In this document: positions 1 through 7,403 of the stretch, one piece after another
How positions within the stretch are numbered: position 1 is the first letter of the stretch
How the letters are laid out: every line of letters begins with the position of its first letter
Origin: Desulfatitalea sp.
Lineage (GTDB): Bacteria; Desulfobacterota; Desulfobacteria; Desulfobacterales; Desulfosarcinaceae
Direction: 5' to 3'
NCBI GenBank assembly: GCA_018224505.1
Contig: JAGTVD010000571.1
Coordinates: 1 to 14,325, forward strand
DNA: 14,325 nucleotides
Translations under genes and position numbers: made by a program
Notes under the pieces: generated by a model
What the model saw: the letters and a program-made list of their open reading frames with translations, nothing else
Databases searched by the model: none
Told to the model about the DNA's origin: nothing

Positions 1-163
1 ATCCGACCATTGTCAACATTGTTTTCCAATCCACCCAGAGCTTCGTCAAAGTCATGCATCCGTGCCATCCATCCGTTGCCAGAACGCATCAACTCCGATA
101 AATAAATAGGAGAAATCGTAGCCCCTATCCAAGGGGGCCGCAAAAGCAATGGAGTGCGTCGGA
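1..163. other. Upstream region of thiL, no resolved gene
   Basis: All three plus frames stay open from the window edge to stops at 99-109, so the tail of an upstream plus-strand gene is possible. On the minus strand a frame from an ATG at 89-87 runs open to the window edge and reads as an ordinary acidic soluble N-terminus (MHDFDEALGGLENN inside it). The GGAG upstream of that ATG is only 3 bases away, which is too close for a good ribosome site. A weak promoter-like pair, TTGCCA (76-81) and TAAATA (99-104) with 17-bp spacing, could serve thiL. With so little sequence I cannot decide between these readings. Confidence 0.3.
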
Positions 164-1183
164 ATGAATATTTCGGACTCGGGCGGCGAATTTGCCCTGA
201 TTCAGAGGCTCGCACGAATCGTTCCGGGTACGGACACCCGGGTTGTCAAAGGAATCGGTGATGATGCCGCAGTGGTGCAGGTGGCGCCTGCGCCCGCTCC
301 ATACTTGCTGATCACAACGGATATTTTGGTGGAAGATCGGCATTTCCGGCGCGCCTGGTCCAGCCCGGAGCATATTGGCGAGAAGGCGGCCGAATGCAAT
401 ATCAGTGACATCGCCGCCATGGGGGGTGCACCGCAATGGATGGTGGTGGCCCTGGTTTTAAAGGCGACTGAAGAGGTGGATTGGGTCGAGGGCCTATATC
501 GCGGATTGCACCGCTCCTGTCGTCGGCATGGTGTCACCTTGCTCGGAGGGGACACTACCCAGGGCCCGGTGGCCACCATCAGCATCACGTTGCTCGGATC
601 GGTGGCACCGCACCATCTGCGCCTCAGGAGCCATGCCCGCCCCGGCGATCTTTTGCTGGTCACCGGACCGTTAGGTGGTGCTGCCGCGGCACTGGCCCTG
701 CTTGAGGCAGGGCACACGCCATCCACTTATCTGATGGACAAGCACCGTACGCCGCATTGCCGTATGGATGTGGCCGGTCGCATTGCGTGCGTGGCACGGG
801 CGATGATTGATATCAGCGACGGACTTGGATCGGAAGTTCACCACATTTGCGAGGCAAGTCAGGTGGGCGCTGAAATCGATGCATCGGCCATCCCTTTGCA
901 TCCGGATGTCCTGCAGGCGGCTCGCACGTTGGGGTGCGAGCCGCTAACCTGGGCGCTCAGCGGAGGCGAGGACTTTGAGCTGCTCTTTTCCATCGCACCG
1001 GAACGGATGGCGGAACTCGAGCAGGTGGGTTGCGCCATCCATCCTGTCGGACGCATCACCGCTCGGCAGGGCGGTGTGTTGATGATCGACCGGAATGGCC
1101 GAAGGTTGCCGTTGCCCGGCGGATACGATCACTTTTCCCGCGGGCCTGCGCATTCGGATTCAAACCAAGGCGAACGCAAGTAG
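164..1183 (+). CDS. thiL: Thiamine-monophosphate kinase
   Basis: ThiL phosphorylates thiamine monophosphate with ATP to thiamine diphosphate, the active cofactor, in the cytoplasm. The 339-residue product has the family motifs in order: GEF near the N-terminus (8-10), GIGDDAAVV (30-38), TTDILVEDRHF (51-61, Mg and substrate region), NISDIAAMG (79-87), LLGGDTTQG (126-134), MIDISDGL (214-221) and SGGEDFELL (266-274). Length fits the family (E. coli about 325 residues). I chose the ATG at 164 because GGAG at 151-154 lies 9 bases upstream and because ThiL proteins begin just before the GEF motif. An ATG at 149 in the same frame, preceded by AAGGGGG at 131-137, would add five residues and cannot be excluded. 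No other thiamine gene is visible. The gene converges on the helicase gene with 55 bp between the two stop codons and no clear terminator. Confidence 0.95.
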   Translation: MNISDSGGEFALIQRLARIVPGTDTRVVKGIGDDAAVVQVAPAPAPYLLITTDILVEDRHFRRAWSSPEHIGEKAAECNISDIAAMGGAPQWMVVALVLKATEEVDWVEGLYRGLHRSCRRHGVTLLGGDTTQGPVATISITLLGSVAPHHLRLRSHARPGDLLLVTGPLGGAAAALALLEAGHTPSTYLMDKHRTPHCRMDVAGRIACVARAMIDISDGLGSEVHHICEASQVGAEIDASAIPLHPDVLQAARTLGCEPLTWALSGGEDFELLFSIAPERMAELEQVGCAIHPVGRITARQGGVLMIDRNGRRLPLPGGYDHFSRGPAHSDSNQGERK

Positions 1184-1238
1184 TCCGGACAGGTCGGATT
1201 TGACACAACCTTGGAAAAAACAGAATGCCCGGGTTCGA

Positions 1239-2846
1239 TTACGAGGCGCTGCCTGAGCCCGGCCGCTTGCGGGGGGCTCCCGAGCGACCGGAACGCCCGC
1301 CACGATCCGAACCGCGTGGGCCCCTGGGGCGCTGGCTGCGTTTGCGTCCGCGACCTGGGGGGACGACTTGAGAGCCATCGTCCCGGGATCTTGGTTTCCG
1401 CCTGGACGGCGGTGGTGGGGGCGGTGGCGTCAACCATCCTTCCTCAGGCTGGATGCACGGCAGCGGATGGCCGATCAGCGCCTCGATGGCGGGGATATAA
1501 AAACTGTCCTCCTCGTCTGCGAAACTGATCGATGTACCGCTGGCGCCGGCGCGTCCGGTTCGCCCGATGCGGTGCACGTAGTCCTCGGGGTCCCGGGGCA
1601 AGGTATAGTTAATCACATGATCCATACCTTCAATATGGATGCCGCGACCCGCCACATCGGTGGCGACGAGGATGCGAATCTTACCGGCTTTGAAACTGTC
1701 CAGGGTGCGCATGCGCACGTTCTGCCGGATGTCTCCGGAAAGCACAGCGCAATCGATATCATAGCGGGTGAACAGATCGGCCAGTCGCCGGGTCTCGTCC
1801 TTGCGGTTGCAAAAGACAATCACCTGATCCAGCGCCTGACGGGTGATGATATTGTATAACAGCGCGTATTTTTCCTCCCGGGTGACGATATAGACCAGCT
1901 GCTCGACGGTATCCACGGCCACCTGTGCAGGTTCGATCTCAACGGTGACCGGATCGGTGGTCCATTGTGCCGCCAGGCGCGTTACCTCCGGGGTCAGGGT
2001 GGCGCTGAACAACAGGGTTTGGCGCTTGCCTTTTTGAGGGGTGGCGTTGATGATCTTGCGCACATCCGGAATAAACCCCATGTCCAGCATCCGGTCGGCC
2101 TCATCGATAATCAGGGTCTCGACCTGATCCAAATGAAGGTCACCCTGGCGTTTAAAATCCAGCAAGCGGCCCGGTGTGGCAACCACAATATCGGTCGATT
2201 GCGTCAGTTGCCGCCTTTGTTTGTCGAAATCCATACCGCCGAAGACAGACGTAACGGTCAACGGTGTGTATTGGACCAGTTGGCGGGCCTCATCGGCGAT
2301 TTGCATCACAAGTTCGCGCGTGGGGCCCAATACCAGCACCCGCGGCGACCCTTTGCGCGGTTTCCCGGGCAGTGGGTTGCGCAGCATACGGGTAATGACC
2401 GTAATTAAAAATGCGGCTGTTTTACCTGTTCCGGTTTGCGCCCGCCCGGCTGCATCCCGACCGGCGAGGGTACTGGGCATAATTTCGGCTTGGATGGGTG
2501 TGCAAAATTGAAAGCCCAAATCGGCGATCGCATGCATCAAGGCCTCGGGCAAATCCAAATCGTGAAAGCGCACTTTCCCTTCGGCGGGAGCCACCTGATA
2601 GGCGGCAGGATCCCACGGAGGTGCCTTGGGCGCAACTTTTTTAGGCGCCTCGGCAGCCGTTTTCGGTGCCGATGGCTCCGGACGTTGCCTTTGACGCGCC
2701 GGTTTTCTCGCCGCGTGAGCGTTGTCCCGGTTTGCGGCCGGATCCGGCGGTGGCACCACCCTTGGCGGATGGTCGGGACCGGATGGCTTGTCCTGGGGAC
2801 GGGGTGCGAACATTTTGTCGATGATTGTCTTGATTTTCTTGATCAA
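1239..2846 (-). CDS. rhlB: DEAD-box RNA helicase, RhlB-like
   Basis: ATP-dependent RNA helicase of 535 residues. All core motifs are intact: Q motif with CTPIQ (115-119), Walker A AQTGTGKT (136-143), PTRELV (175-180), ATPGRLLD (223-230), DEAD (248-251), SAT (281-283), VIVFCNRKD (342-350), ATDVAGRGIH (395-404) and HRIGRTGRAG (425-434). The post-core stretch IPAIEALIGHPLP (451-463) resembles E. coli RhlB, a degradosome helicase, which is why I prefer RhlB over RhlE. It also has a Lys/Ala/Pro-rich N-terminal extension (about 13-90) and a C-terminal tail with seven prolines (474-480) and an Arg/Gly-rich stretch (about 498-530) typical of RNA-binding tails. The start is a TTG (2846-2844) with a weak GAAAG upstream. 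The next in-frame ATG (residue 12) has no ribosome site, and the N-terminal amphipathic helix it would remove looks genuine. It is the last gene of the minus cluster, 21 bp after the cysteine-protein gene. Confidence 0.93.
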   Translation of the reverse strand: MIKKIKTIIDKMFAPRPQDKPSGPDHPPRVVPPPDPAANRDNAHAARKPARQRQRPEPSAPKTAAEAPKKVAPKAPPWDPAAYQVAPAEGKVRFHDLDLPEALMHAIADLGFQFCTPIQAEIMPSTLAGRDAAGRAQTGTGKTAAFLITVITRMLRNPLPGKPRKGSPRVLVLGPTRELVMQIADEARQLVQYTPLTVTSVFGGMDFDKQRRQLTQSTDIVVATPGRLLDFKRQGDLHLDQVETLIIDEADRMLDMGFIPDVRKIINATPQKGKRQTLLFSATLTPEVTRLAAQWTTDPVTVEIEPAQVAVDTVEQLVYIVTREEKYALLYNIITRQALDQVIVFCNRKDETRRLADLFTRYDIDCAVLSGDIRQNVRMRTLDSFKAGKIRILVATDVAGRGIHIEGMDHVINYTLPRDPEDYVHRIGRTGRAGASGTSISFADEEDSFYIPAIEALIGHPLPCIQPEEGWLTPPPPPPPSRRKPRSRDDGSQVVPPGRGRKRSQRPRGPRGSDRGGRSGRSGAPRKRPGSGSAS

Positions 2847-2867
2847 AGTCGAAATCTTTCTATGGCA

Positions 2868-3584
2868 TTAATTATTGGATTGAATGCGATTGAGATAAGG
2901 AACGAACAGGTGCCGAATCTCTTCCAACGAGGCCTCAATGGCCACCGGCATCGATTGAGCGAATAAATCCAGCAGGATAATGGCATTGACCATTGAATCT
3001 TGATGGGTAGCCGCACGTAATCGCCGGGCGAAGCTTTGATTGACGGTCTGTATTTGGGCATAAATATGACGCAGGCCTTCAAACTGCAGATCCGGTGTCT
3101 GCCCGGCCTGGTGTCGGAAAAATTGCGCCACCAAATAGATCGAGGTGGCACGCCATATGGTTTCCTCGGCACTGGCAAAGGGTAAATGGAACCGGGCCAT
3201 CGGCTTGAAAAACGCGGTGTGAGGACATCCACTGGTGGCCATCAACAATCCCATCAGCGAACAGATCCCTTTTTGCATGGTGGTGTGGCTGTAAGCCATC
3301 CGTTCAGCGGTGACCACCACCACTAGGGCCTTGTCGTAGGAAAGCATCCCATAAAAGCGGGTGACCAAATCAGCCACATTGGCGGCTGCCGGGCAATAGG
3401 ATTGCTGCGCTGTCGCCAGCAGAGGGCAATTCGGGCACTGGTGAAACCCAAGTTCGGTCCATGTCGGCAGTTCAGCGACACTTGCGGGCGTCGATTGCAA
3501 CAGCACCGGATCCAGCACCACTTTATAGCTATCTTTTTGCTGGCCCTCCAGCTCAAAACGATATTCGATTTCAATTTTTTTCAT
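2868..3584 (-). CDS. Cysteine-containing protein of unknown function, second tandem copy
   Basis: A 238-residue soluble protein with no signal peptide or membrane segment. It is clearly paralogous to the product of the adjacent gene at 3592-4302. Shared features are an opening beta-rich stretch (about 5-30), a PxW motif before CPNCPL (C50 and C53), CPAA (C64), VTAER (91-95), MATSGCP (C120) and KPMARFHLPFA (127-137). Four cysteines are common to both copies, which suggests a metal or Fe-S site, but no catalytic fold is recognised. I think this is the family catalogued as DUF6901, from memory and not checked. The ATG at 3584 aligns with the paralogue's start. A GTG at 3632 would overlap the upstream gene by 41 bp and lacks a ribosome site. 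The gap from the upstream stop is 7 bp with no Shine-Dalgarno sequence, so translational coupling is likely. Confidence 0.8.
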   Translation of the reverse strand: MKKIEIEYRFELEGQQKDSYKVVLDPVLLQSTPASVAELPTWTELGFHQCPNCPLLATAQQSYCPAAANVADLVTRFYGMLSYDKALVVVVTAERMAYSHTTMQKGICSLMGLLMATSGCPHTAFFKPMARFHLPFASAEETIWRATSIYLVAQFFRHQAGQTPDLQFEGLRHIYAQIQTVNQSFARRLRAATHQDSMVNAIILLDLFAQSMPVAIEASLEEIRHLFVPYLNRIQSNN

Positions 3585-3591
3585 ACGGGAA

Positions 3592-4302
3592 CTAATCCAT
3601 GTAGCGACCGGCGAAAATATACTCCAGTCCACTCAAACTGTAGTCGATTTCCATGGATAGAAATTGAGAAAGCGAATGCAATGTCACAATGGCGTTTTTA
3701 TCAGCGTCCTCACTGGTCACACTGTGGATCCGCGCGAGCAACCCTTCGTTGACCCATTGCACCCGGCTGTAATGGTGCTCCAGGGTTTTGAAGTCGCACC
3801 GCATTTCCGGTTGATTTTTATGTTTGAAATATTGGGCCAACAGGTACATGGAGGCTGTTCGGACCGTGGTCTCCTCGATGGTGGCAAAGGGTAAATGAAA
3901 CCGGGCCATGGGTTTCAGAAACTCCATGACAGGGCAATCACTGGTTGCCATGATCACACCGAAGATAGCCGAAAGCCCTTCCATGACGGAAGTCTGCTTG
4001 GAATAAGTCCTTTCCGCGGTATGACAGACCACCATGCAGTCGTGATATGAAAATACATCTTTAAAGGACTCCACCAACTCCATCAGATTGACGGCAATGG
4101 GACAGTTGGCATGGCTGTCGGTCTTCAACGGGCAATGGCGGCACTGTTTGAAGGTCAACCCTACCCAATCGGGCATTGCATGCGTCGATGCAACGGGTAT
4201 CATGCTCAAGGTGTCCGGATTCAAGGTGATATGGTAGTCCTTGACCTGGCCATTGAGGAATTGAAACTGATAGTGATATTGAAAGGGACTCCGTTTGATC
4301 AT
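3592..4302 (-). CDS. Cysteine-containing protein of unknown function, first tandem copy
   Basis: A 236-residue soluble protein, paralogue of the gene that follows it. Visible blocks are a beta-rich start (residues 6-32), CRHCPL (C54, C57), CPIAVN (C67), HTAER (94-98), MATSDCP (C123) and KPMARFHLPFA (130-140). The last block is almost identical in both copies, as is the EET motif a few residues later. C89 and C93 are private to this copy. The four shared cysteines and the invariant His of RFHLPF are the obvious functional residues to test. The function is unknown; tentatively DUF6901, from memory. I chose the ATG at 4302 because it matches the paralogue's start and has AAGGA about 11-12 bases upstream. 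A GTG at 4332 would overlap the upstream stop codon. The gap to the upstream gene is 22 bp, consistent with one operon ending in the RNA helicase. Confidence 0.8.
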   Translation of the reverse strand: MIKRSPFQYHYQFQFLNGQVKDYHITLNPDTLSMIPVASTHAMPDWVGLTFKQCRHCPLKTDSHANCPIAVNLMELVESFKDVFSYHDCMVVCHTAERTYSKQTSVMEGLSAIFGVIMATSDCPVMEFLKPMARFHLPFATIEETTVRTASMYLLAQYFKHKNQPEMRCDFKTLEHHYSRVQWVNEGLLARIHSVTSEDADKNAIVTLHSLSQFLSMEIDYSLSGLEYIFAGRYMD

Positions 4303-4324
4303 GGCGGCACCGTTCCTTGTGCCA

Positions 4325-4795
4325 TCAGGCACTTTTGTTGTTCTTCAATTTGGCCATCAACTTACCCACGGCCTCCTTGAGCTGCAGGTTTTGCTCTCTG
4401 AGCGCCTGCAGCCGCTGATCGTAATCCTGCGCCTTCCGGTCGATATCTTTGCGCAGGGCCTGCTCCTTGGCGGCATATTCCGCTTTGAGGGTCTCCTCCA
4501 AACGCACCATGGTTTGCCGCTTCGCCGCGGCGGCCGCCTCGGCCGCTGCTATCACCTCTTTTGAACGTCGATATTTTTGCGACGCCTCCACTTTGCGCTT
4601 GTAACCCCAGGCCAAAAAACATGCAATAACGAGGCCGGCCAAACTCGCCAAGCGAATATACATCATCCGGTCCAGTCCGCCCAGCAAGGTTTCCATGTGC
4701 CATCGGGCCTGGATGAAGGGCATGTCCGCCACGGCGCTGAACACAACCAGTACCAACAGAATGACGATGACGGTAACTTTTAAGACAGTCCCCAC
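4325..4795 (-). CDS. Small two-helix membrane protein with C-terminal coiled coil
   Basis: I do not recognise a named family. From the GTG at 4795 the product is 156 residues. It has a hydrophobic helix at about 4-24, a short loop containing MPFIQ, a second hydrophobic helix at about 47-65, then a basic YKRK and a long charged Ala/Glu/Lys/Gln segment (about 72-150) with heptad character, predicted to be a cytoplasmic coiled coil. The layout recalls LapA (DUF1049)-type proteins, but I see no diagnostic motif. The GTG has GAGG 8 bases upstream, which is a good site. A TTG at 4840 in the same frame would add 15 residues and shorten the gap after the permease gene from 59 to 14 bp, but its ribosome site (GGAA) is weaker. 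Position suggests cotranscription with the LolC/E permease. Confidence 0.65.
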   Translation of the reverse strand: MGTVLKVTVIVILLVLVVFSAVADMPFIQARWHMETLLGGLDRMMYIRLASLAGLVIACFLAWGYKRKVEASQKYRRSKEVIAAAEAAAAAKRQTMVRLEETLKAEYAAKEQALRKDIDRKAQDYDQRLQALREQNLQLKEAVGKLMAKLKNNKSA

Positions 4796-4854
4796 GGTTT
4801 GTCCCTCAATGGCCGCCCACCCGGTGATGCATGCGAACAAAAATCATTCCGATA

Positions 4855-6081
4855 TCAACCATAACGAATTCCGTCCACTGGTTTGAGGCCGGCGGCTTTC
4901 CTGGCTGGATAGAGCGATGCAAAAACGCAGATGGCAAAGGTGCCAAGGGCAATGATCGCCATATCGATGGGGGTGATGCGCACGGGCAATGTTGTCAAAA
5001 AATAGACATCACCGGGCAACTCGATGAACGGATACCTGGCCAATATCATACAAAGCACAACCCCGCCCAACAGGCCCAAACCGATGCCCACCGCACCGAT
5101 GGTCATTCCCTTGTAAAGAAATATTTTTCCAATCGACCCACTGTCGGCCCCCATGGACTTCAATATGGCGATATCCCGCGTTTTTTCCTTAACCATCATA
5201 ATCAAGGCGCTGACCACATTGAAGGCCCCCACGATGATGATCAAGGTGAGGATGACATACATCATAATTTTCTGCAGCCCGAGCATGGAAAACAGGTTGC
5301 GGTGCATCTGTTTCCAATGGTTGGCCCAATAGGCGCCACCGAGAAGCGAAAGTATCCGGGCGCTGGCCTCTTCCACCATCTCCGGGTCGTGCAGCCGAAT
5401 CTCCAATCCGGTAACCACGTCCTGGACACCGATGATCTCCTGCAATCGATGGATATTCACGAACCCCATGGTACCATCGTACTGATGCATGCCGGTATCG
5501 AAAAGGGCCGCCACTTTCAACCGCTGCATCCTTGGCAGCACACGCGGGTTGGCCTGTTGTGTGCCGGCCACCATCAGAAGCAGATCGTCACCGGCTTCGA
5601 TATTCAATTTCGCGGCCAATACCGCACCCAACACAATGCCCGGGGGCGCATCCTCCAGATCGTTTTGATCGAGCGATCGGCCCAGATCGCCACCATTCAG
5701 CGTACCCAATGCAATGCCGGATCGGCGCGGATCAATCCCCCGCAATACGACCCCTGTGACACCGTTGGCCGAGCGCAGCATCCCGGTGCTGTAAATGAAG
5801 GGTGCTGCATGGGACACCTCTGGCAGGGCTTCGATACGGTCCAGATGAAGGGGATAATCCCCCATCCAATCGTTGTAGCGCATGACCGTCACATGGGCTT
5901 CGATACCCAGGATACGGTCGCGCAGTTCGGATTGAAATCCGGTCATCACGGCGATGACCACCATCAAAACCATCACCCCCACACCGACGCCAAAGGTGGC
6001 CAGCAAGGTAATGAGGCGCACCAGCTTGCGCTGATTCCTGATCTTCAAGTGGCGCCGGGCAACAAAAGTGACAAAAGACAT
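4855..6081 (-). CDS. lolC: Lipoprotein-releasing ABC transporter permease, LolC/LolE family
   Basis: Inner-membrane permease that, with a LolD ATPase, extracts outer-membrane lipoproteins from the inner membrane and passes them to LolA. The 408-residue product has the complete layout: N-terminal transmembrane helix (about 21-47), large periplasmic MacB-like domain (about 48-268), then three helices in the FtsX domain (about 270-297, 321-347, 373-393). Diagnostic stretches are HWKQMHRNLFSMLGLQK (255-271) and VKEKTRDIAILKSMGA (297-312), the cytoplasmic coupling region. Length is normal for the family. The ATG at 6081 gives the typical short basic start before the first helix, with GGAAAA about 10 bases upstream. 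A TTG at 6132 would add 17 unlikely residues. No lolD is beside it, and with only one permease in view I cannot separate LolC, LolE and LolF. Confidence 0.9.
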   Translation of the reverse strand: MSFVTFVARRHLKIRNQRKLVRLITLLATFGVGVGVMVLMVVIAVMTGFQSELRDRILGIEAHVTVMRYNDWMGDYPLHLDRIEALPEVSHAAPFIYSTGMLRSANGVTGVVLRGIDPRRSGIALGTLNGGDLGRSLDQNDLEDAPPGIVLGAVLAAKLNIEAGDDLLLMVAGTQQANPRVLPRMQRLKVAALFDTGMHQYDGTMGFVNIHRLQEIIGVQDVVTGLEIRLHDPEMVEEASARILSLLGGAYWANHWKQMHRNLFSMLGLQKIMMYVILTLIIIVGAFNVVSALIMMVKEKTRDIAILKSMGADSGSIGKIFLYKGMTIGAVGIGLGLLGGVVLCMILARYPFIELPGDVYFLTTLPVRITPIDMAIIALGTFAICVFASLYPARKAAGLKPVDGIRYG

Positions 6082-6329
6082 GCTGTATCGTTTTCCGTTA
6101 ACCGCAATCGCCTGTTGCCCAATCCGGCCCAATCGCCATTGGCTGGTGAACCTCAGGGGCTGCGCAAAAATAATTTCACATTTTTTGCATCTCGGCTTCA
6201 GGCCATCCTGGTTTGATCATGAATACCCATGCGGAAGCGATTGCGAATGAAAGTGGATTCACGCACCATGATCCACCTGTTTGCGACCATTCCCAATTAG
6301 CAACCATTGGTTTTTATAACAAGCAATAA
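6082..6329. other. Intergenic region between larE and the LolC/E permease gene
   Basis: This 248-bp gap is the largest within the minus-strand series. I see no convincing sigma70 promoter on the minus strand and no larE terminator with a T tract. A 36-codon plus-strand frame (6219-6329, ATG start, no Shine-Dalgarno sequence) ends one base before the larE stop and has an ordinary amino-acid mix, but nothing else supports it. Inverted repeat GTGGAT/ATCCAC and the short CCAAT/ATTGG pair (6293-6297/6306-6310) are present; neither is strong. Confidence 0.3.
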
Positions 6330-7154
6330 TTATTCGGGGATCATGCCCCGATTCATTTTGCCCGATACATACCCTTCCAGATCCAGGCATACATGATCAT
6401 ACCCGAGCGCTCGAATCGCATCCACGATATTGCGGCGCACACCGGTCTTCACCAGTTGATCGAGCCCCCCACCAACCACCTCGATCCGGGCCACATTACC
6501 ATGATGCCGCACGCGACACTGCACGCCGCCGATGTCACGGATCACTGCCTCGGCCTGGTCGATTCGAGATAGAAGCGCCGCCTCGATGGGTGTACCATAA
6601 GGAATGCGGGAGGCCAAACAGGCCATGGCCGGCCGATCCCAATTGGGCAGGCCCAACGCTTGGGCCAGAATGCGAATCTCATGTTTAGAAAGGCCCGCAT
6701 CGATCAACGGCGCCACCACGCCCGCCTCCCGCGCGGCTTGCAGCCCCGGCCGAAAATCAGCCAGGTCGTCCAGATTGACACCGTGGGCCAGCACATGAAT
6801 ACCCAGCGATCGTGCCTGCCGACCCATTTCAACGAACAGTTGTTGCTTACAATGGTAGCAACGCCGCTGACCGTTGGCGGTAAAAAGCGGGTCATGCAAT
6901 TCATCGGTGGCAAAGAGGACATGTTGCACGTTCAACTGCCGCGCCATATCCTTTGCGAAGTCCCGCTCGCCCGATGGGTGAATCGGCGACTGGGCGGTAA
7001 AGGCCACCACCCGACTACCGAGCACGCGCCGGGCCGCGGCCAGGAGCAACGTGCTGTCCACGCCGCCCGAAAAAGCGACCCCCAGCGTGCCGTATTGCCT
7101 CAGGGATTCATACAAAAGGTCCAGTTTGGATGATGCCGTTTTGGAAGAATGCAT
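6330..7154 (-). CDS. larE: ATP-dependent sacrificial sulfur transferase LarE
   Basis: LarE inserts sulfur into pyridinium-3,5-biscarboxylic acid mononucleotide during synthesis of the nickel-pincer cofactor of lactate racemase and related enzymes. The 274-residue cytoplasmic protein has the PP-loop SGGVDST (29-35) that adenylates the substrate, the HPSGERDFA region (59-67), RCYHCK (98-103) and PAMACLASRIPYG (175-187). C179 corresponds to the cysteine that is the sulfur donor in the Lactobacillus plantarum enzyme. Together with C99 and C102 it makes the three-cysteine set of the LarE type that uses an Fe-S cluster to deliver sulfur catalytically. Length is normal. The ATG at 7154 has no evident Shine-Dalgarno sequence. 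No larA, larB or larC is adjacent. It could be the first gene of the following minus cluster, but 248 bp separate it from the permease gene. Confidence 0.9.
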   Translation of the reverse strand: MHSSKTASSKLDLLYESLRQYGTLGVAFSGGVDSTLLLAAARRVLGSRVVAFTAQSPIHPSGERDFAKDMARQLNVQHVLFATDELHDPLFTANGQRRCYHCKQQLFVEMGRQARSLGIHVLAHGVNLDDLADFRPGLQAAREAGVVAPLIDAGLSKHEIRILAQALGLPNWDRPAMACLASRIPYGTPIEAALLSRIDQAEAVIRDIGGVQCRVRHHGNVARIEVVGGGLDQLVKTGVRRNIVDAIRALGYDHVCLDLEGYVSGKMNRGMIPE

Positions 7155-7256
7155 AATCGGATGCGACTTGTTTTAAGGTTCTTTTGAGCATTGGTGCAAA
7201 CCCTGCCACCGGAGCACGGACATTTAAGGGCGGCGGTTCGCGGATCGATCAAAGCG

Positions 7257-7268
7257 TTCACCTGTGAA
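7257..7268. promoter_or_regulatory. Short palindrome, possible operator in divergent region
   Basis: TTCAC-CT-GTGAA is a 5-2-5 perfect dyad. It lies in the 249-bp region between the divergent larE and H1-like membrane-protein genes, where a dimeric regulator could act on either. A 12-bp dyad can occur by chance and no repeat copy was seen, so this is speculative. Confidence 0.2.
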
Positions 7269-7332
7269 ACAGCCTTATGATGCCATACTTTATACATAAA
7301 TGCAGCCGCACCGTGCCGGCAGCAAAAAAGGG

Positions 7333-7361
7333 TTTACAAAATACGGATAATACTCTATGTT
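7333..7361 (+). promoter_or_regulatory. Predicted sigma70 promoter for the H1-like membrane protein gene
   Basis: TTTACA (7333-7338, five of six consensus bases) is followed after 17 bp by TATGTT (7356-7361, four of six). Transcription would start near 7368 and leave a leader of about 36 bases containing the ribosome site AAAGGGG at 7391-7397. Confidence 0.4.
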
Positions 7362-7403
7362 TCCAGCTTGTTCAACCATCAGATACGGCAAAAGGGGAAA
7401 CGC

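Noticed and set aside
1210..1262. Possible intrinsic terminator for the helicase gene (six T on the minus strand at 1220-1215)
   Set aside because: No stable GC-rich stem lies directly before the T tract; the nearest small hairpin is about 25 bases away and partly inside the coding region.
4831..6216. A 461-codon plus-strand open frame
   Set aside because: It is antisense to the LolC/E permease, whose motifs and length are unambiguous. The product is His/Gln-rich with no family resemblance, as expected of a shadow frame in GC-rich coding DNA.
6293..6315. CCAAT/ATTGG hairpin followed by five T on the plus strand
   Set aside because: The stem is only 5 bp and AT-rich, and no supported plus-strand gene lies before it.
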